64,000 nt of DNA, from NCBI RefSeq assembly GCF_000004825.1, contig NW_008805078.1:272069-336068 (forward strand). Direction: 5' to 3'. Position 1 is the first letter of the stretch; each line of letters starts with the position of its first letter. Positions 59,311 through 64,000 of this stretch are shown here, one piece after another. Source of the DNA: Heterostelium album PN500. Lineage: Eukaryota > Evosea > Eumycetozoa > Acytosteliales > Acytosteliaceae. Both the position numbers and the translations under genes were made by a program. Below the pieces are notes generated by a model. It was not told the origin of the DNA. It searched no databases and saw only the letters and a program-made list of their open reading frames with translations.

Positions 59311-61275
59311 ATGTTTAACACTAAGTCCAATTTATTAATCCTTTTCGGATTGATGTTGGTCTGTTGTTTGTCGGTCAGATCGACCGACGCCGCAGTCCAA
59401 TCATACATTTGGGATACAACTGTCGATTGTTCGAATATTGCCGGTTGCGATTTCTACAACGCCACTAACTATGTCGGAAATGCACCGGTTGCCGGTGTAG
59501 TGAATGCCGGTGGTGTCATTATCGATTACTCGAATACCACCTTCACCACTCCACAATATATTACAGTGATCAACGGTAGTACCATCGATAAACTCTACGT
59601 ACGTGGTCCACAAACTAACGGCTCGAACTTGCTCGACTTCCAAGTCTGGAGAGACGACTCCGGTTTGGTCGTCGACGGTAGCGTCTGGTTCGATCAAGCC
59701 AACTTGGCAGTGCACGACGGTGTCTTCACTGTGAACAACGATTTCTTCTCTCTCAACGGATCGACTACCACCCTTGTCGATGCTGCTTTCATCGTTGTCG
59801 GAACCACCGACTTTAGTGAGGACAGTAGTTTCACTGGTACCAACCAATCGACGATCGCTTTGGACGGTGACGGATACATCTTCTTTGGTTGCACCCCAGT
59901 TTTGGATCAAGAAACCATTTTCAACGCTGGTGGTGCCAACACCACTTTCGAACGTGGTATCAACGCCGAGACCAATGCCGGTATGGTTTTCTTGAACGCC
60001 ACCACCCTCAACGGTATCTCGTCCATCCAACAACTCCGTATTGAGAACTACGTCAATTTGGGTAGTCTCGCCACACTCAGTATCTCTACCTATTGCGGAA
60101 GAGGACCAGCCACAGACAAGCCAGTCATCAACGTCGGAAGTGGAAATCTCCTCATCTCTGGTGGAACTCAAGACGAGAACGCCCCAACCGTCGTCGACTT
60201 GTACGCCATCAACGCTGGATATAACGGTGTCGTCAGAATCGTCAACTTTGTCAACGTCAGCATCGACTACGTCTCTTCCCTCGGTCCTTTCACCTTGGAC
60301 ACCGTCGACAACGCCTACATTGGTGGTGCCGTCAGTCCAGTCGATGGAGTCACCCCGATCGTCTCATCTCTCAACGATTTCAGATTGGCCGGTTCAGTCG
60401 GACTCACCGTGAATGCCACAACCATCCTCTCCATCTCCTACATCCCATCACAGCTGTTCTCGCCAAACAACATTGGTGCAACCATCTATGTCTACGGACA
60501 GACCGCACTCATCAACGCCACCACCCTTCTCAACAGCACCATCTTCCAAGTGCAGAGCGGTGCCAACTTTATGGTAGAGAACGATTTGCAATTCACTGGT
60601 AAAGCCGGTATCTACTTGATGGGTGAGATGACCTTGAACGGAACCATCTTGTCATTCGACCAACCCAAGCCAGCTTTCACCTTGAACGGTGGATCGCTGT
60701 TGGCCATCAACAACGTAACCATCAACGGTAACGTCAACTTCCTTAACGGTTTGTTCCAGCCATCGGGTGTCACAGTCAACGGTGACTACTACCAGATCGG
60801 TGGAACCATTCTTTTCCTCGGTGTCACCGGTGAGAATCTCATTGTATCCGGTGACTTCACCGTCAGCGATCAAGTACAGATCGGATTCGACAACGCTTTG
60901 ATTCCCGACGTTGAGGCAGTGATTCACGTCGAGGGTCTGCCACAAGTCGAAGCTAGCATCGTCATCCAGATGTCACAGGCACCAGAGCCAGACACTGAGT
61001 ACTACCTGATCTCGTCGCTCAATCAATCGATCTCTGGTATGATCGCATCGTTCGATGTCGTCACCCCTGTGATCAACTCTTACAAATCATCGATTGTCCT
61101 CACCGACCCAGCCTTGAGCATGGTCTTGGAGTTCACCTCTCAGCCAGCCGGTCACCACAACAAGATGGCCGGTTGGAAGGTATTCTTAATCATTCTCGGT
61201 GTTGTCGCTGGTATTGCACTCATCGGTTTAGGTTATAGATATTACGTTCGTAACAAGGGTTACATCGCTTTGTAA
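59311..61275 (+). CDS. Type I membrane glycoprotein with LAMP-like lysosomal sorting tail
   Basis: Single exon, 654 aa. Signal peptide (LLILFGLMLVCCLSV), a luminal region of about 600 residues rich in Asn/Thr/Val with many N-glycosylation sequons and repeated short beta-strand-like segments (INGNVNFLNG, VNGDYYQIGG), then one membrane span (VFLIILGVVAGIALIGL) and a very short cytosolic tail ending GYIAL. A terminal G-Y-x-x-hydrophobic motif placed 7-8 residues from the membrane is the hallmark of LAMP/LIMP lysosomal membrane proteins. Codon use is strongly biased to G/C-ending codons, unlike most neighbours, which suggests high expression. The luminal fold is not recognised; a beta-helix-like structure is a guess. 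Confidence 0.85.
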   Translation: MFNTKSNLLILFGLMLVCCLSVRSTDAAVQSYIWDTTVDCSNIAGCDFYNATNYVGNAPVAGVVNAGGVIIDYSNTTFTTPQYITVINGSTIDKLYVRGPQTNGSNLLDFQVWRDDSGLVVDGSVWFDQANLAVHDGVFTVNNDFFSLNGSTTTLVDAAFIVVGTTDFSEDSSFTGTNQSTIALDGDGYIFFGCTPVLDQETIFNAGGANTTFERGINAETNAGMVFLNATTLNGISSIQQLRIENYVNLGSLATLSISTYCGRGPATDKPVINVGSGNLLISGGTQDENAPTVVDLYAINAGYNGVVRIVNFVNVSIDYVSSLGPFTLDTVDNAYIGGAVSPVDGVTPIVSSLNDFRLAGSVGLTVNATTILSISYIPSQLFSPNNIGATIYVYGQTALINATTLLNSTIFQVQSGANFMVENDLQFTGKAGIYLMGEMTLNGTILSFDQPKPAFTLNGGSLLAINNVTINGNVNFLNGLFQPSGVTVNGDYYQIGGTILFLGVTGENLIVSGDFTVSDQVQIGFDNALIPDVEAVIHVEGLPQVEASIVIQMSQAPEPDTEYYLISSLNQSISGMIASFDVVTPVINSYKSSIVLTDPALSMVLEFTSQPAGHHNKMAGWKVFLIILGVVAGIALIGLGYRYYVRNKGYIAL

Positions 61276-61538
61276 AAGTAACCATTTTTTAAATATATAT
61301 TAAAATTAACTTTCAATATATGTACTACTTTTAAATGTTAAATCATCATTTATCTGTACAAATAATATAATAACAATAATAACAAACAAAAAAATAAATA
61401 AACTTAAAAATATAAATATTATAAACAAACAAATGATCATTTATTTTGATAAATTAAATTAGTTTTAATTCTTTATTGTTATGTTATATTATTTGAATTG
61501 TTGTTGTTGTTTTGTTTTGTTTTATTTCTATTCTATAT

Positions 61539-63295
61539 CTATCTAAATTTGATTAATTCATTCTTCAAGATGGCAGCATCTTGTAGTGATTGTTCAAGAT
61601 CGTTCGACATTGATTCAACAGAGTTTGTCATTGTTTTGAAAAGAGTAAAGAGTGATTCTAGTGATTCTGGACGTAGCTGGAAGTTGATTCTTTCGCTCTC
61701 GAGATTGTTCAAGAGTACTTGATTGCTGATCTCCTCTACTTTGGAGGGAAGTGAATTGGGTTGATTGAGAATATCCAAAATCTGTTTTACACGCCTCAAG
61801 AGATGTTCCTCTGCATTGGTAACTGGTCTGCCTTTGCCTCTGTAGATCTCGAGATTACTCCAAACCTCTATGTACTTGTGTAATAACAGTAAATTACGCT
61901 TCTTCATCGCTTCATATTGTGATTGTATCTGTAATGCTAAATAGTTTTGTAATGACTTTATATTGTTCAATGATTCCTATAATGACAATAGTTGATTGTT
62001 TTGATTAATATCTTTTAGATAACCAATGTTTTATGTTATGTATTTACCATTGTATTATTAAAAAGTAAATCTATATTCTTTTCTTGTATTATCTTTCTTT
62101 CTCTTAAATCATTGAATGATCTTGCTGCTACAGGTACAAATCTAATTAAAAAGAACAGCATCAATATTAATATAATCTGTTACTTCTATTAATATTAAAC
62201 TAATATATTTACAAATTAGGATCTGGGTTTTGTGATTGAGCATATATCCACTGTTCATCTGTAATATTAGGTGGTTTCGGTACTAACTTTGGATTAATAA
62301 CTTGACCTTGATAGTTATAAAACCAATACTAAATTGATTTATTGATTATTATTAATGTTAGATTAATACAGTAGATTACAATAATAGTTATTATTTAATA
62401 TATATATACATACTAAAAATTTACAATATGGACTCTCTGGTGATATAGATTGTATATATTCTGCTATTCTTGATTCAACTGATCTACCTATAATATTATT
62501 AGATAATATCAATATGTTAGAAACTATATTTATGTTATCTACTGATTATAATCAAGTTTACTTACCGTCAAGTATCTCTTCAGGTCTTCTTGGTTGATTG
62601 TTTGTTGATGATGAAATGAGTGCTAATGAGTTTGAGGTTGTTGGTGGTGTTGCAGTGGTAGTAGCACCAAAGAGTGAAGAAGTTGGTTGTTGTTGTACAC
62701 CGAAAGGCGATGATGTTGTGTTGTTTGCAGGTTGTCCGAATAGTGATGTCGATGCTGTATTATTTGTTGGTGTTAACGATGAAGTTGCACCAAACAACGA
62801 TGAGGTTGTAGCACCTGCTGGTTGTCCAAAGAGTGAAGTGGTTGCAGTTGTCGATGTCTGTGTGTTGGATGTTGTTTGTCCAAACAAAGAGGTACTGGGT
62901 TGTTGTGAGGCGGCGTTGCTACCAAACAACGATGTACTTGGCTGCTGCGCAGTGGTGGCAGTCGATCCCAGACTGCCAAGACTGCTACCTGTAGAACTCA
63001 AGCTACCCAAACTACCTAAACTGCCAGTTCCCGAGCCAAACAAACCACCGCCAGTGCCAGGTGTGGTTGTGGCAGAGCTAGGAGTTGAACTACCAAACAG
63101 GTTTGGTGTTGAAGTGGATGCGCCAGAGGGTGTTGCAGAGGCGCCAAACAACAAACCTGTCGATGGTGTAGAGCTAGTAGTATTCGATCCAAACAACGAA
63201 GACGATCCACTTGCAGCTGGTGTTGCAGAGGCACCAAACAACAAACCTGTCGATGGTGTAGAAGCTGTAGATGCAGATGTACCAAACAATGACAT
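61539..63295 (-). CDS. nup54: Nucleoporin Nup54
   Basis: Five exons (63295..62566, 62487..62414, 62328..62213, 62141..62048, 61976..61539) join to 484 codons (483 aa). Residues 1-225 are an FG-repeat domain, largely SLFG and LLFG units in Ser/Thr/Pro/Gln spacers. It should be disordered and line the channel of the nuclear pore. The C-terminal half matches Nup54: YWFYNYQGQV, DEQWIYAQSQNPDPN, VPVAARSFNDLRER, then coiled-coil helices that assemble with Nup58 and Nup62. Exon phases close in frame. FG repeats of this kind occur in other nucleoporins, but the NPDPN/VPVAARSFNDL region fixes the identity. Confidence 0.93.
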
Positions 63296-63499
63296 CTCTT
63301 TTTTCTATCCTTCAATATATCTAAAAATATAGATATATATATGTAAATGTAATTGATTGATCACAAACAAACAACAATTTCCTTTTTAAAAAAAAAAAAA
63401 ACTAACTAGCTAGTTTTTTTTGATCACACACGCGCCCAAATCAAGAAAATTAATTTGTTTAATTTTTGAATTTATTTGTATTTTATTTGTTATATATTT

Positions 63500-64000
63500 T
63501 TACGTATTTGATAAGTTAGGAAATGGTAAATCTAAGAGATTTGAATTAAATATGACTTGATCATAATCAATGGTATTGGATGTATTGAGAGCTTTCAATC
63601 GATTGATTATCACTTGCTTTTCTATTAGTCCAAGGTTAAAGAGGAACAGGTTGGTTAGTTTGGTGTTTTTGAAGATTTCCGTTGTCAATTCTGTTGTGGG
63701 TTCAAGCGGTTGATTTTTCAAACAATAACGCACCAGCTTAAAGTTTTTCTTTTCCAGACCGTAGCGTATTCCTCGCTCTGTCCATCGCTCTCGCCTGTTC
63801 TCCACCACGAATCGTACCGTTTCGAATTGATTGTTTGCAATGGCTTTGTCGATACCGACGTGACTACATCCCTCAGTTCTGTTGGCATGCAGGTATTTCA
63901 GCAGTTCCATGTGTCCGTTCTGTATGGCACCGTCCATCGCAATGTGAGAACAACCTTCTTTACGCTTCTCACTGAGGTATCGAACAATCTCAATGTATCC
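63500..64000 (-). CDS. Ankyrin-type repeat protein, 3' part only
   Basis: The frame is open from the right edge of the window (64000) to a stop at 63500: 166 codons plus stop, so the start lies outside. The repeated pattern GYIEIVRYLSEKRKEGCSHI, NGHMELLKYLHANRTEGCSH and NQFETVRFVVENRRERWTER matches the divergent ankyrin-like repeats abundant in dictyostelids, often preceded by an F-box-like N-terminus. The last 80 residues are not repetitive. Specific function unknown. Confidence 0.75.
   Translation of the reverse strand, partial: GYIEIVRYLSEKRKEGCSHIAMDGAIQNGHMELLKYLHANRTEGCSHVGIDKAIANNQFETVRFVVENRRERWTERGIRYGLEKKNFKLVRYCLKNQPLEPTTELTTEIFKNTKLTNLFLFNLGLIEKQVIINRLKALNTSNTIDYDQVIFNSNLLDLPFPNLSNT

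Noticed and set aside
59401-60171. 256-codon antisense ORF within the LAMP-like gene
   Set aside because: A shadow of a strongly codon-biased gene; the sense frame has signal peptide, sequons, membrane span and sorting tail.
62598-63332. 244-codon + strand ORF opposite the Nup54 FG region
   Set aside because: It is the complement of SLFG/PTSS repeats; the - strand product has the Nup54 C-terminal domain in frame.
1-64000. CRISPR arrays, IS elements, retrotransposon ORFs, viral genes
   Set aside because: No regularly spaced repeats, transposase, reverse transcriptase or capsid-like sequence was seen; the organism is a eukaryote with spliceosomal introns.

Overview
The window is nuclear DNA of a dictyostelid social amoeba. 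Supporting signs are AT-rich spacers with long A and T runs, short introns with GTAAGT-type donors, coding sequence clearly richer in G+C than the spacers, Asn/Gln/Ser/Thr tracts inside proteins, and gene families typical of Dictyostelia (AIP1, short-tailed myosin I, EGF plus TOM1-like membrane protein, dictyostelid-type terpene synthase, B-box/Kelch). G/C-ending codons are frequent in several genes, which argues for a species other than the extremely AT-rich D. discoideum. The species is inference. Exon joins were worked out by hand from splice sites and reading phase. Every joined gene below closes to a whole number of codons, apart from the two tandem MYND genes, whose indels are described.

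Layout. 0.2-9 kb: two divergent actin-related genes, AIP1 (-) and a very large coiled-coil/ADF-H/LIM protein (+). 9-14 kb: a FYVE zinc finger joined to an HSL-type alpha/beta hydrolase (-), divergent from an ArfGAP-PH protein (+). 15-17 kb: an MFSD8/CLN7-like lysosomal MFS transporter (+). 17-24.4 kb: a short-tailed class I myosin (-) and a TBC1D15/Gyp7-like RabGAP (-), with a small coding relic between them. 25-28.2 kb: a tandem pair of secreted cysteine-rich proteins (-). 28.8-30 kb: a terpene synthase (-). 31.7-34 kb: a two-domain glycosyltransferase (-). 34-35 kb: a tiny WAP-like secreted peptide (-) and an ML-domain pseudogene (+). 35-39 kb: a Q-rich C2 protein (-) and a B-box/Kelch protein (+). 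39.5-41.2 kb: HMG-CoA synthase (-). 42.7-44.3 kb: decayed coding remnants and a perfect 35-bp hairpin. 45.6-47.7 kb: a tandem pair of single-pass membrane proteins (+) sharing an upstream motif. 47.8-56 kb: a tandem pair of large TPR/Sel1/MYND proteins (-), both carrying small indels. 57.5-61.3 kb: an EGF plus TOM1-like multipass protein (+) and a LAMP-like single-pass protein (+). 61.5-63.3 kb: Nup54 (-). 63.5 kb to the edge: an ankyrin-type protein (-) that runs out of the window.

Functionally the window is rich in actin and endolysosomal traffic components: AIP1, ADF-H/LIM, myosin I, FYVE, ArfGAP, RabGAP, CLN7-like and a LAMP-like protein. HMG-CoA synthase and terpene synthase lie about 10 kb apart and belong to one pathway (mevalonate to terpenes), but nothing shows they are co-regulated. 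Three tandem duplications and several decaying gene pieces show active local turnover. No tRNA, rRNA, CRISPR, intact transposon or viral gene was recognised.
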